From positions 1 to 14,532 of the forward strand of contig JAJZZZ010000023.1 in the NCBI GenBank assembly GCA_021797265.1: a DNA stretch of 14,532 bases. The letters are read 5' to 3'. The notes beneath the pieces are model-generated. The model was not told the origin of the DNA and made no database searches. It saw nothing but the letters and a program-made list of their open reading frames with translations. The DNA is from Thermoplasmata archaeon (lineage in GTDB: Archaea > Thermoplasmatota > Thermoplasmata > Thermoplasmatales > Thermoplasmataceae). The position numbers and the translations under genes were made by a program. This document shows positions 1-5,380 of the stretch, piece by piece (position 1 is the first letter of the stretch; every line of letters begins with the position of its first letter).

Positions 1-821
1 GGGAATTTCTTTATCAGGGTCTCTATGGCCATAACCCTGCTGATAAGGCCCTTTGTGTAATCGAGCCTGTCCACAGAGAATATAAGTTTTCTTCCCTTGA
101 GCGCCTTGGAGGGAAGACCGGCGAAATTGTTGGACGAATAATACTTCACATCTATGCCCAGAGAGAAAACGAATGTTTTGTCCTTCAGGCCCTCATCAGA
201 GCCGAAGAGCATTTTCGCTGATTCGTGAAAATTCCTCTCATAGAGATGTGTATGGAATGTAATCATGTCTGCCTTTGTTACGCTGGACAGAAGTATCTTA
301 GCCTCAGGAAGGATTGAATAAAACTCGCTTGCGACCCATGGAATGTGCCACGTGAATATTATCAGGTTCCGGACACCCTTTTCCCTCAGCATGCCGGGAA
401 CTAGCATCAGCTGGTAGTCATGGACCCATATGATGGTATCCTTTGTGAGATGCTCCATGATTTTTTCGGCAAATTTTCTGTTCACGTCCTCATACTTTTT
501 GTAACCGTTCGGGCTAAGCTTCATCTGGTCTCTGAAATAGTGGAAAAGGGGCCATAGTGTGCCGTTTGAATAATCATCATAGAAACCCTTTTTCTCCCTC
601 TGCTCAAGCATTATCCTGGAAATGTGGTAGCCTTCATACTCCTCTTCCAGATAGCGGTTGTCGGCATTCCCGTCTCCCCAGCTAACCCAGGTTCCTCCCT
701 CCTGCATCATCAGCCTCCTGAGGGCTGTAACAACACCGCCTACGTTCTTTTTAAGGCTCTCACGCCCACTTACAATCTCATGGCTGACAGGTGCACGGCT
801 TGTAACCACAAGATATTTCAT
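1..821 (-). CDS. otsA: Trehalose-6-phosphate synthase (GT20 family), C-terminus cut by window edge
   Basis: I translated this from the ATG at 821-819; 273 codons are open to the left edge, so the C-terminal part is missing. Family GT20 enzymes transfer glucose from a nucleotide sugar to glucose-6-phosphate, giving trehalose-6-phosphate, a cytosolic step towards the compatible solute trehalose. Visible family motifs in order: an N-terminal strand with SRAPV (8-12), VGG loop (27-29), YSNGTLWPLFHY (84-95), WVHDYQL (132-138, catalytic-site Asp), HIPW (159-162) and VDRLDYTKG (250-258), the last carrying the Arg and Lys that bind donor phosphates. The motif usually written HIPFP reads HIPWV here, so the exact acceptor or donor is less certain and a related glucosyl-phosphate synthase is possible. 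It is divergent from the 5S gene. A TATA box 24 nt before the ATG implies a leaderless mRNA. Confidence 0.9.
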   Translation of the reverse strand, partial: MKYLVVTSRAPVSHEIVSGRESLKKNVGGVVTALRRLMMQEGGTWVSWGDGNADNRYLEEEYEGYHISRIMLEQREKKGFYDDYSNGTLWPLFHYFRDQMKLSPNGYKKYEDVNRKFAEKIMEHLTKDTIIWVHDYQLMLVPGMLREKGVRNLIIFTWHIPWVASEFYSILPEAKILLSSVTKADMITFHTHLYERNFHESAKMLFGSDEGLKDKTFVFSLGIDVKYYSSNNFAGLPSKALKGRKLIFSVDRLDYTKGLISRVMAIETLIKKF

Positions 822-840
822 GAATAATTATATTCTGATG

Positions 841-848
841 CTATATAA
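841..848 (-). promoter_or_regulatory. TATA box (box A) of the trehalose-phosphate synthase gene
   Basis: The minus strand reads TTATATAG, close to the archaeal TATA consensus. Its centre is about 24 nt before the ATG at 821, so transcription should begin at or next to the start codon, giving a leaderless message. The placement is seen; the transcription start is inferred. Confidence 0.6.
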
Positions 849-920
849 CATTTGAGAACATTGAGCCGTCATATCTTTTTACATGTTATATTGGGGGTAC
901 CAGCATGGTCTGGTAATAAC

Positions 921-930
921 AATTAAATAC
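921..930 (+). promoter_or_regulatory. Probable TATA box of the 5S rRNA gene
   Basis: The AT-rich element AATTAAATAC is centred about 25 nt before the predicted 5S 5' end at 951, the standard archaeal spacing. A short inverted repeat (ACCAG at 899-903, CTGGT at 910-914) lies just upstream; I see no assigned role for it. Confidence 0.5.
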
Positions 931-950
931 ATGTGAGAAATAACTGGAGC

Positions 951-1069
951 GTGACGGCTTGAGCATCAAGGTCACACCCGGTCTCATTCCGAACCCGACG
1001 GTAAAGCTTGGTGCAGGTCGTATGTGTACTGTCTTCCGCGAGGGGACGGGAAATGCGACTGGCTGTCAT
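951..1069 (+). rRNA. rrf: 5S ribosomal RNA
   Basis: The conserved 5S loop core CATTCCGAACCCGACGG (986-1002) is present and the five-helix fold can be drawn. Helix I pairs GTGACGGC (951-958) with GCTGTCAT (1062-1069). Helix II pairs GCATCAAG (963-970) with CTTGGTGC (1007-1014). The helix IV/V arm pairs GTCGTAT (1017-1023) with ATGCGAC (1053-1059) around CCGCGAGG. The length of about 119 nt is normal. No 16S or 23S sequence is nearby, so this is a free-standing 5S with its own promoter, as known for Thermoplasma and relatives, where rRNA genes are unlinked. The ends are set by pairing and may be off by a few bases. The gene is convergent with the methyltransferase, only 9 bp away. Confidence 0.95.
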
Positions 1070-1088
1070 TTTTAATTGTTATTTATTA
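1069..1088 (+). terminator. T-rich tract ending the 5S transcript
   Basis: TTTTT (1069-1073) followed by further T clusters lies directly after the 5S helix I. Archaeal RNA polymerase ends transcripts at such T runs. The tract overlaps the last codons of the opposing methyltransferase gene, so the two transcripts probably overlap at their 3' ends. Confidence 0.4.
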
Positions 1089-1693
1089 TAACTCTGGGAA
1101 GGGCCAGATTTTCTTAGTATCTGAAGCCGGTATTGCGGGAGGAATTCTAGGGTCATTTCAGATATTATCTTCACTTCTGATGGCAGATCATTTTCCATGG
1201 ATCTACCTGCTGAACCATTTCCAATGTAAAGATCACCGTAGAAGAAAAAGGAATCCGGGTTCATTATATCCAGCAGATTTTTGAGAGCACTTCTCCTTCC
1301 TTTTCCAAGATTGTGGAGAACTAGATTCGAGACAATCATGTCGTAATTTCCAAGAGAATGCAGTGGCTTTGAGAGGTCAGCAGCAATAAATCTGACTCTT
1401 TCACTGATTCCTAGTATCTCCATGTTCTTTTCTGCACCTGGCATATTTATCTCTTTAAGGCTTCCATCTTTGAATAGATCAACACCTGTGATCACCGCAT
1501 TGCGAAAATAAGAAGCCACAACATCACAGAGAAACCCTAGCCCGCAACCCGCATCCAGCACGGAAATATTCTGGCTGCTGCTTAAGCCGGATTGTTTGAA
1601 GGCCTTATTGAAAAGATCTCTGACTGATTCTCTCAGGATTTCAGACTGTTTTCTGCTTGAATGGTGATAGATCCCGAAGTCCGGTTCCTGCAT
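1079..1693 (-). CDS. Class I SAM-dependent methyltransferase, substrate unknown
   Basis: This 204-residue protein has the Rossmann-fold methyltransferase layout. A helical N-terminus of about 40 residues is followed by the SAM-binding motif I VLDAGCGLGFL (45-55), an acidic residue after the second strand in VDLF (71-74) that should hold the ribose, ADLSKPL (105-111), and the motif IV region YDMIVSNLVLHNL (117-129). It is short, with no extra substrate-binding domain visible. The motif IV region lacks the NPPY-type signature of many N-methyltransferases, so the substrate, whether small molecule, RNA or protein, cannot be named. It sits 49 nt downstream of trpS on the same strand and has its own TATA-like box 25 nt before the ATG, so it may be transcribed separately and leaderless. 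Its 3' end lies 9 bp from the 5S gene. Confidence 0.85.
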   Translation of the reverse strand: MQEPDFGIYHHSSRKQSEILRESVRDLFNKAFKQSGLSSSQNISVLDAGCGLGFLCDVVASYFRNAVITGVDLFKDGSLKEINMPGAEKNMEILGISERVRFIAADLSKPLHSLGNYDMIVSNLVLHNLGKGRRSALKNLLDIMNPDSFFFYGDLYIGNGSAGRSMENDLPSEVKIISEMTLEFLPQYRLQILRKSGPSQSYNK

Positions 1694-1713
1694 GATTGCA
1701 GATTCGGGACAGG

Positions 1714-1721
1714 CTTAAAAT
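1714..1721 (-). promoter_or_regulatory. Probable TATA box of the methyltransferase gene
   Basis: The minus strand reads ATTTTAAG, centred about 25 nt before the ATG at 1693, in the 49-nt gap after the trpS stop. The spacing predicts transcription starting at the ATG itself. The match to the TATA consensus is moderate. Confidence 0.45.
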
Positions 1722-1742
1722 GTTGCCTGAAGTTTCTGAATA

Positions 1743-2897
1743 TCACTGGAAACTATCTATGAGCCTTTCCTCTGAGAATAGGAACTCTTCATAACTTTCA
1801 ACAGTTTCCTCTCTCTTTTCCTTGAGCTGAGCCAGAACCTGGGAGATCTTCTCTGCCACCATTGTCTTCAGCTCCCCGGAAAGCATTGCACCAGTTCTGT
1901 AATCCTCTCGTATCCGGCTGACTTTTGCCTGATCTTCCTCAATGAGTCTGTATACATTGAAAGAGAAGTCTACGTCAGGATTCGCTCCGTATTTCCTCTG
2001 TTCCTCTGCTGTATCTCTCCCTCCGGAGAATGCATATTTCATTATCTTCTTTCTGACAACCTGGGGACTATCGTCAAGGAAAATTCCGCTGTTTGGATCC
2101 GAAGAGGACATCTTCCCTCCACCCTTCAAAGAGGGAAGAAACTTAGACATGATTGAGGATGGTTTCAGGTATCCCAGTTTGGGAAACACATCTCTGGAAA
2201 CCTTGAAGTGTGGGTCCTGATCTATGGCATGAGGTATGAGGCATCTGACATTTCTACCTAGCAGTGAACTTACCAGAAAGGCCGGAACAGACTGTATGCT
2301 TGTGAAGAAATATTTGCCCACATTATCACTGTCCTGAAAACCGAATACAGCTTTTGAAAGTGTTACGTTGATGTGCCTTGAAACCTCAACTGCTCTCCTG
2401 TAAAGAGTGGAGCCATTTAGGGAGTCTATGAGAATATGTGTTTTCTGCGGATCAAATCCCAGACTGAGTATGTCAAGGATATTGTTTCGTGTCACTTCTG
2501 AAAGTTCCTTCCATTCAAGGTCACGGAAAAGATACTTTTCATCATCGGTTATCTGAATTATGAGGTTTACATCAAATGATTTCTGGAGCCATCTTGTAAA
2601 CATAAATGGGAGAAGATGCCCCAGATGCATCTTTCCTGATGGCCCCCTTCCTGTGTATAGATAGAAACCATTTCCATTTTCAACGTCATTCAGAACAAGA
2701 TCCAGATCCCTGTGCGCAAAAAAGACCCCCTGATCAAGAAAGGGGTTCGTTCCTCCGGCCAGCCTCTCAAGCCTATTCCGTAAATCATTATCTATGATCC
2801 CTGCACCGAATTCTCTGGCAATTCTTAGATAGTCACCCTCCCCAAGAGATTCAGAAACCTCCCATGGAGTAACTTCCCTGTTGTCGTTCAATGGCAT
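1743..2897 (-). CDS. trpS: Tryptophanyl-tRNA synthetase, archaeal/eukaryotic type
   Basis: This class I aminoacyl-tRNA synthetase charges tRNA-Trp with tryptophan using ATP in the cytosol. The 384-residue protein starts with the PWEV segment (11-14) typical of the archaeal/eukaryotic form. Then come YTGRGPSGKMHLGH (81-94), which contains the HIGH-class ATP motif as MHLGH; IPHAIDQDPHF (221-231), part of the tryptophan pocket; and the KMSKS-class loop as KMSSSDPNS (262-270). The C-terminal helical region (315-384) is of normal length. All catalytic motifs are intact. It begins 23 nt after the mtnA stop, and I see no clear Shine-Dalgarno site. An AT-rich box (AATTTAAT on the minus strand, 2913-2920) is only about 19 nt from the ATG, closer than usual, so both co-transcription with mtnA and an own promoter remain possible. 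Confidence 0.95.
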   Translation of the reverse strand: MPLNDNREVTPWEVSESLGEGDYLRIAREFGAGIIDNDLRNRLERLAGGTNPFLDQGVFFAHRDLDLVLNDVENGNGFYLYTGRGPSGKMHLGHLLPFMFTRWLQKSFDVNLIIQITDDEKYLFRDLEWKELSEVTRNNILDILSLGFDPQKTHILIDSLNGSTLYRRAVEVSRHINVTLSKAVFGFQDSDNVGKYFFTSIQSVPAFLVSSLLGRNVRCLIPHAIDQDPHFKVSRDVFPKLGYLKPSSIMSKFLPSLKGGGKMSSSDPNSGIFLDDSPQVVRKKIMKYAFSGGRDTAEEQRKYGANPDVDFSFNVYRLIEEDQAKVSRIREDYRTGAMLSGELKTMVAEKISQVLAQLKEKREETVESYEEFLFSEERLIDSFQ

Positions 2898-2920
2898 GTA
2901 AAGCGCATCTGGATTAAATT

Positions 2921-3958
2921 CTATTTGGCGTCCTGAGGGGTGGCCTTCATGAAGAGGTCTTTCTCCATGCTTCTGCGAAGTTTAGGCAGGTCTTCAGGTC
3001 TGAATATACCGTACTCAGTGATAAATCCGGAAACATACCTGAAAGGTGTGACGTCAAAAGCTGGATTAAGTGCCGTGCTCTGTTCCGGTCCAAGTCTTTT
3101 ACCTTCAATGTAGAGAACCTCATCAGGAGACCTTTCTTCGATGGGAATATCCTGTCCTCCCGAAAGTGAGAAATCGAAGGTGCTTCCTGGTGCAGCCACA
3201 TAGAATGGAATTCCATTCTCCTTTGCAAGGACTGCCTTTTCATAGGTGCCGATCTTGTTGGCAAAATCCCCTGAAGCGGTGATTCTGTCTGCACCAACGA
3301 TCACAAGATCAACCTTTCCCGCCTTCATGTAGTGACCAGCGGCGTTGTCGGCAATGATTGCATGGTCAATTCCTTCCTGTGCAAGTTCCCAGGCAGTCAG
3401 GCGTGCTCCCTGCAGTCTGGGTCTCGTTTCATCAACGTAAACAAACAGTTTCTTTCCCGAATCATGAGCAATTCTCATAGGTGCAATAGCAGTACCCCAG
3501 TCTACCACAGCCAGAGCTCCAGCATTACAGTGGGTGAGTATTCTGGAATCATTACCGATCAGTTCATTCCCATACTCTCCGATTTTCTTGCACCTGCTGC
3601 TGATTTCATTGGAATACCTTCTGGCCGCAGCTTCCAGAAATCCATTCTCCTTCATGAAGTCTATGGCCTTGAACAGATCATATGCTGTCGGTCTGGTTGA
3701 TCTTATTTTGCGAACAGCCTCGTCCATATCCTCGCCATTTATTTTTGCCATGGCAAGCCCATATGCTGCAGTGACACCAATTGCAGGCGCTCCTCTGACT
3801 AGCATATCCTTTATTGAATAAGCTATGTCGTCACTGTTTTTAGCATCAAAAATCTCAATCTTCTCAGGGAGTTTTCTCTGATCGATCAACCTCACGACAC
3901 CGTTTTCCATCCACACAGCAAAAAGGTGCCTTGTCTCGCCATCTATGTTCATCTTCAT
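2921..3958 (-). CDS. mtnA: Methylthioribose-1-phosphate isomerase (aIF-2B-like family)
   Basis: MtnA converts 5-methylthioribose-1-phosphate to methylthioribulose-1-phosphate in methionine salvage. The 345-residue length fits the family. Visible signatures: LIDQRKLP (24-31), RGAPAIG (55-61), THCNAGALA (142-150) with the expected catalytic Cys144, DETRPRLQGARLT (176-188), GADRI (222-226) with the expected catalytic Asp224, NKIGTY (234-239) and NPAFDVTP (298-305). The N-terminal W..NG.V.LIDQ pattern favours MtnA over the related ribose-1,5-bisphosphate isomerase of the archaeal AMP pathway or the eIF2B alpha-like proteins, but I cannot exclude a role there. I chose the ATG at 3958; a second ATG two codons in is equally possible. 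A TATA-like box overlaps the stop codon of the upstream aldolase, 27 nt before this ATG, suggesting an own leaderless transcript. Confidence 0.9.
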   Translation of the reverse strand: MKMNIDGETRHLFAVWMENGVVRLIDQRKLPEKIEIFDAKNSDDIAYSIKDMLVRGAPAIGVTAAYGLAMAKINGEDMDEAVRKIRSTRPTAYDLFKAIDFMKENGFLEAAARRYSNEISSRCKKIGEYGNELIGNDSRILTHCNAGALAVVDWGTAIAPMRIAHDSGKKLFVYVDETRPRLQGARLTAWELAQEGIDHAIIADNAAGHYMKAGKVDLVIVGADRITASGDFANKIGTYEKAVLAKENGIPFYVAAPGSTFDFSLSGGQDIPIEERSPDEVLYIEGKRLGPEQSTALNPAFDVTPFRYVSGFITEYGIFRPEDLPKLRRSMEKDLFMKATPQDAK

Positions 3959-3980
3959 AGGGTGTCATATCCCCAATCAA

Positions 3981-3990
3981 TATATTTATT
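3981..3990 (-). promoter_or_regulatory. Probable TATA box of mtnA, overlapping the aldolase stop
   Basis: The minus strand reads AATAAATATA, centred about 27 nt before the mtnA ATG at 3958. It includes the last codon of the upstream aldolase gene (stop at 3988-3986), so the promoter, if real, is embedded in coding sequence. Confidence 0.45.
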
Positions 3991-4849
3991 TCATCGCTGG
4001 GAGCTCTAAGTATTCAGAAATCTCTTCAGGTTCAGGGGGATTCTGCAGATCAAGAAAAGGTTCCGGCATATAGTTTGACGGCTCCTTCTCACCCAGCAGG
4101 AGGCGCCTGAAAAGATAGTTATGAACAGAGGGGATATCATATCTGCTGATGATATCCATAAGCTTGGATAACTTCATAGAGGATGTGTATCCTTCAGATC
4201 TCCCCTTTGCGATATTCAGGGTATTCAGGCAGAAATTTGAGCTGGAACATACACCCCCGGTGGCTCCAAGTTTTAAGGAATCCGCAAGTAAAGAATCCTT
4301 CCCCTGAAGGACCTCCAGACCCCTTATTCCCAGCAGTTCCCTGAAGTGTTCCAGATTTCCGCTTGAATCCTTTATGCCCTTTATGGTGTCGTACTGCCTC
4401 ATCATCTTTTCAACCAGTTTTGCGGAAAGCGAATGCCCGGAAAGAGCTGGATTGTTGTACAGATAGAGATCACCTCTGATGGAGCTTGCAATCCTGGAGA
4501 AGAAGCGCACTAAGGAAGCTTCGGAATATCTATGATAGAAAGGATTTATGGCAACCATCCTCTGGAAACCAGCCTTTTCCGCCTCCCTGGCAAGTTCCAG
4601 AGTTTCTGGAAGGTCTGATCTTGAAATTCCTGCATATTTCTCCATTTTGTCAGGTATTTCATCCGCCACAAGCTTTATGATTTTCCTGTGAAGCCTGAAA
4701 TCGAGAGCAGCAAAACCTCCTGTTGAACCAAGCACAAAAACTCCATCAAAATCATTATCGGATGCGTATTTCATCAACTTCCTGAACGATTTCAGATCGA
4801 AAACTCCATTTCTAAATGGGGTTACGCATGGTATTACAAGCTTGGCCAT
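3986..4849 (-). CDS. kdgA: DHDPS-superfamily aldolase, probably 2-keto-3-deoxy(phospho)gluconate aldolase
   Basis: This 287-residue (beta/alpha)8 aldolase belongs to the dihydrodipicolinate synthase/N-acetylneuraminate lyase superfamily. The pyruvate-binding loop reads GSTGG (41-45). The active-site Tyr is Tyr131 in YLYNNP (129-134) and the Schiff-base Lys is Lys160 in IKGIKDSSG (156-164). The loop lacks the Glu of the GTTGE motif in true DapA enzymes. The YNxP form and the C-terminal Pro-rich PEPFLDLQNPPEPEE (262-276) resemble archaeal KDG aldolases, which split 2-keto-3-deoxygluconate (and in some species its 6-phosphate) to pyruvate and glyceraldehyde(-3-phosphate) in the modified Entner-Doudoroff pathway. 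That fits Thermoplasmata metabolism, but DapA or another keto-acid aldolase is the alternative. An AT-rich box about 29 nt before the ATG at 4849 suggests little or no leader. No Shine-Dalgarno site is visible. Confidence 0.8.
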   Translation of the reverse strand: MAKLVIPCVTPFRNGVFDLKSFRKLMKYASDNDFDGVFVLGSTGGFAALDFRLHRKIIKLVADEIPDKMEKYAGISRSDLPETLELAREAEKAGFQRMVAINPFYHRYSEASLVRFFSRIASSIRGDLYLYNNPALSGHSLSAKLVEKMMRQYDTIKGIKDSSGNLEHFRELLGIRGLEVLQGKDSLLADSLKLGATGGVCSSSNFCLNTLNIAKGRSEGYTSSMKLSKLMDIISRYDIPSVHNYLFRRLLLGEKEPSNYMPEPFLDLQNPPEPEEISEYLELPAMK

Positions 4850-4873
4850 TGGTGTCGATTATGTTTTGCTGCG

Positions 4874-4887
4874 TTAATAATAATATT
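4874..4887 (-). promoter_or_regulatory. Probable TATA region of the aldolase gene
   Basis: The minus strand reads AATATTATTATTAA, with its TTATTATTAA part centred about 29 nt before the ATG at 4849. It is AT-rich rather than a tight consensus match. It faces away from the tRNA/RNA polymerase promoter in the same 176-bp gap. Confidence 0.4.
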
Positions 4888-4918
4888 GGTTCAAACAATG
4901 TGCGTATAACCAGTTCAG

Positions 4919-4960
4919 GTTCATGAACGATTTACTGGTACTTTCGGGAAACTCCCGGAA
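4919..4960. other. Palindrome plus small hairpin in the divergent gap between the aldolase and tRNA-Lys
   Basis: GTTCATGAAC (4919-4928) is a perfect 10-bp palindrome. About 17 bp further on, CGGGA (4945-4949) and TCCCG (4953-4957) form a short GC-rich inverted repeat with a 3-nt loop. They lie between the two divergent promoters, where an operator would be expected. Short palindromes also arise by chance, so a regulatory role is only a guess. Confidence 0.25.
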
Positions 4961-4982
4961 GATCAGTCATCCTCTTGTAAAC

Positions 4983-4990
4983 TTTTATTA
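4983..4990 (+). promoter_or_regulatory. Probable TATA box for tRNA-Lys and the RNA polymerase operon
   Basis: TTTTATTA is centred about 40 nt before the tRNA 5' end, predicting a start near 5012 and a 5' leader of roughly 14 nt to be removed by RNase P. A second AT stretch (ATTAAAAA, 5014-5021) is too close to the tRNA to act as its TATA box. No AT-rich box exists in the 17 nt between tRNA and rpoH, so this is the only promoter candidate seen for rpoH. Confidence 0.5.
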
Positions 4991-5025
4991 ATGTAGTTAC
5001 AATAGGAAGGGGCATTAAAAACAAT

Positions 5026-5099
5026 GGGCCCGTAGCTCAGCCAGGTAGAGCATCTGGCTTTTAACCAGGTGGTCGAGGGTTCGAACCCCTCCGGGCCCG
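5026..5099 (+). tRNA. tRNA-Lys, anticodon UUU
   Basis: A complete cloverleaf can be drawn. The acceptor stem pairs GGGCCCG (5026-5032) with CGGGCCC (5092-5098), with discriminator G at 5099. The D arm contains AGCTC..GGTAGAGC. The anticodon stem TCTGG/CCAGG closes loop CTTTTAA (5058-5064) with anticodon TTT at 5060-5062, reading AAA/AAG lysine codons. The T arm pairs GAGGG (5075-5079) with CCCTC (5087-5091) around TTCGAAC. There is no intron, and CCA is not encoded, so it must be added after transcription. rpoH starts only 17 nt after the discriminator base, so the tRNA is likely the first unit of the polymerase transcript; 3' processing of the tRNA would then create the 5' end of the mRNA. 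Confidence 0.97.
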
Positions 5100-5104
5100 C
5101 TGAA

Positions 5105-5111
5105 GGGGGTG
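5105..5111 (+). promoter_or_regulatory. Shine-Dalgarno site of rpoH, deciding its start
   Basis: GGGGGTG ends 5 nt before the ATG at 5117 and differs by one base from the ideal archaeal GGAGGTG. It supports 5117 as the start. A longer in-frame reading from 5069 would run through the tRNA T arm and is rejected. Confidence 0.7.
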
Positions 5112-5116
5112 CGAAA

Positions 5117-5380
5117 ATGGCCAAACTTAACGTACTGCAGCACGAACTTGTACCGGCACATCATGTTGTTAAAAAAGAGGAAGAGGATAAAGTTTTAAAG
5201 GAGTTGGGGATAGCTAAGGACCTGTTGCCCAGAATTAGCAGGAGTGATCCAGCTATAAAAGCCCTAGAAGAGATTCACGGACCCCTTGAGGGGGGGACTA
5301 TTATTAAGATTAGCAGAAAGAGCCCGACAATGGGTTATTCTGTGTATTACAGGGTTGTCACAAGTGAGGTTTTTAAATGA
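5117..5380 (+). CDS. rpoH: DNA-directed RNA polymerase subunit H (Rpo5)
   Basis: This 87-residue protein is the archaeal H subunit, the counterpart of the C-terminal part of eukaryotic RPB5, in the polymerase jaw near downstream DNA. Family signatures are the N-terminal [10 protein letters not shown] (9-18), [14 protein letters not shown] (37-50) and the C-terminal [18 protein letters not shown] (64-81). The length fits the family. There is no eukaryotic-type N-terminal RPB5 domain, as expected in archaea. Start 5117 is set by the Shine-Dalgarno site and by avoiding overlap with the tRNA. Its TGA overlaps the rpoB ATG in the sequence ATGA, so the two are likely translationally coupled. It heads the operon rpoH-rpoB-rpoA1-rpoA2-nusA. 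Confidence 0.95.
   Translation: MAKLNVLQHELVPAHHVVKKEEEDKVLKELGIAKDLLPRISRSDPAIKALEEIHGPLEGGTIIKISRKSPTMGYSVYYRVVTSEVFK

Noticed and set aside
624..855. Two overlapping short plus-strand frames of 65-67 codons
   Set aside because: They are antisense to the trehalose-phosphate synthase, whose motifs are unmistakable, and run into its promoter.
899..914. ACCAG/CTGGT inverted repeat before the 5S promoter
   Set aside because: Five base pairs with a 6-nt loop and no T run; too weak to call a terminator or operator.
1024..1284. 86-codon plus-strand reading frame
   Set aside because: It begins inside the 5S rRNA and runs antisense to the methyltransferase; no recognisable protein.
3332..3700. 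122-codon plus-strand reading frame opposite mtnA
   Set aside because: Antisense shadow of a gene with all its catalytic motifs intact; no start signal or recognisable sequence.
5069..5116. In-frame upstream extension of rpoH starting at 5069
   Set aside because: It would translate the T arm and acceptor stem of tRNA-Lys. The start at 5117 has a good Shine-Dalgarno site and gives a family-length protein.
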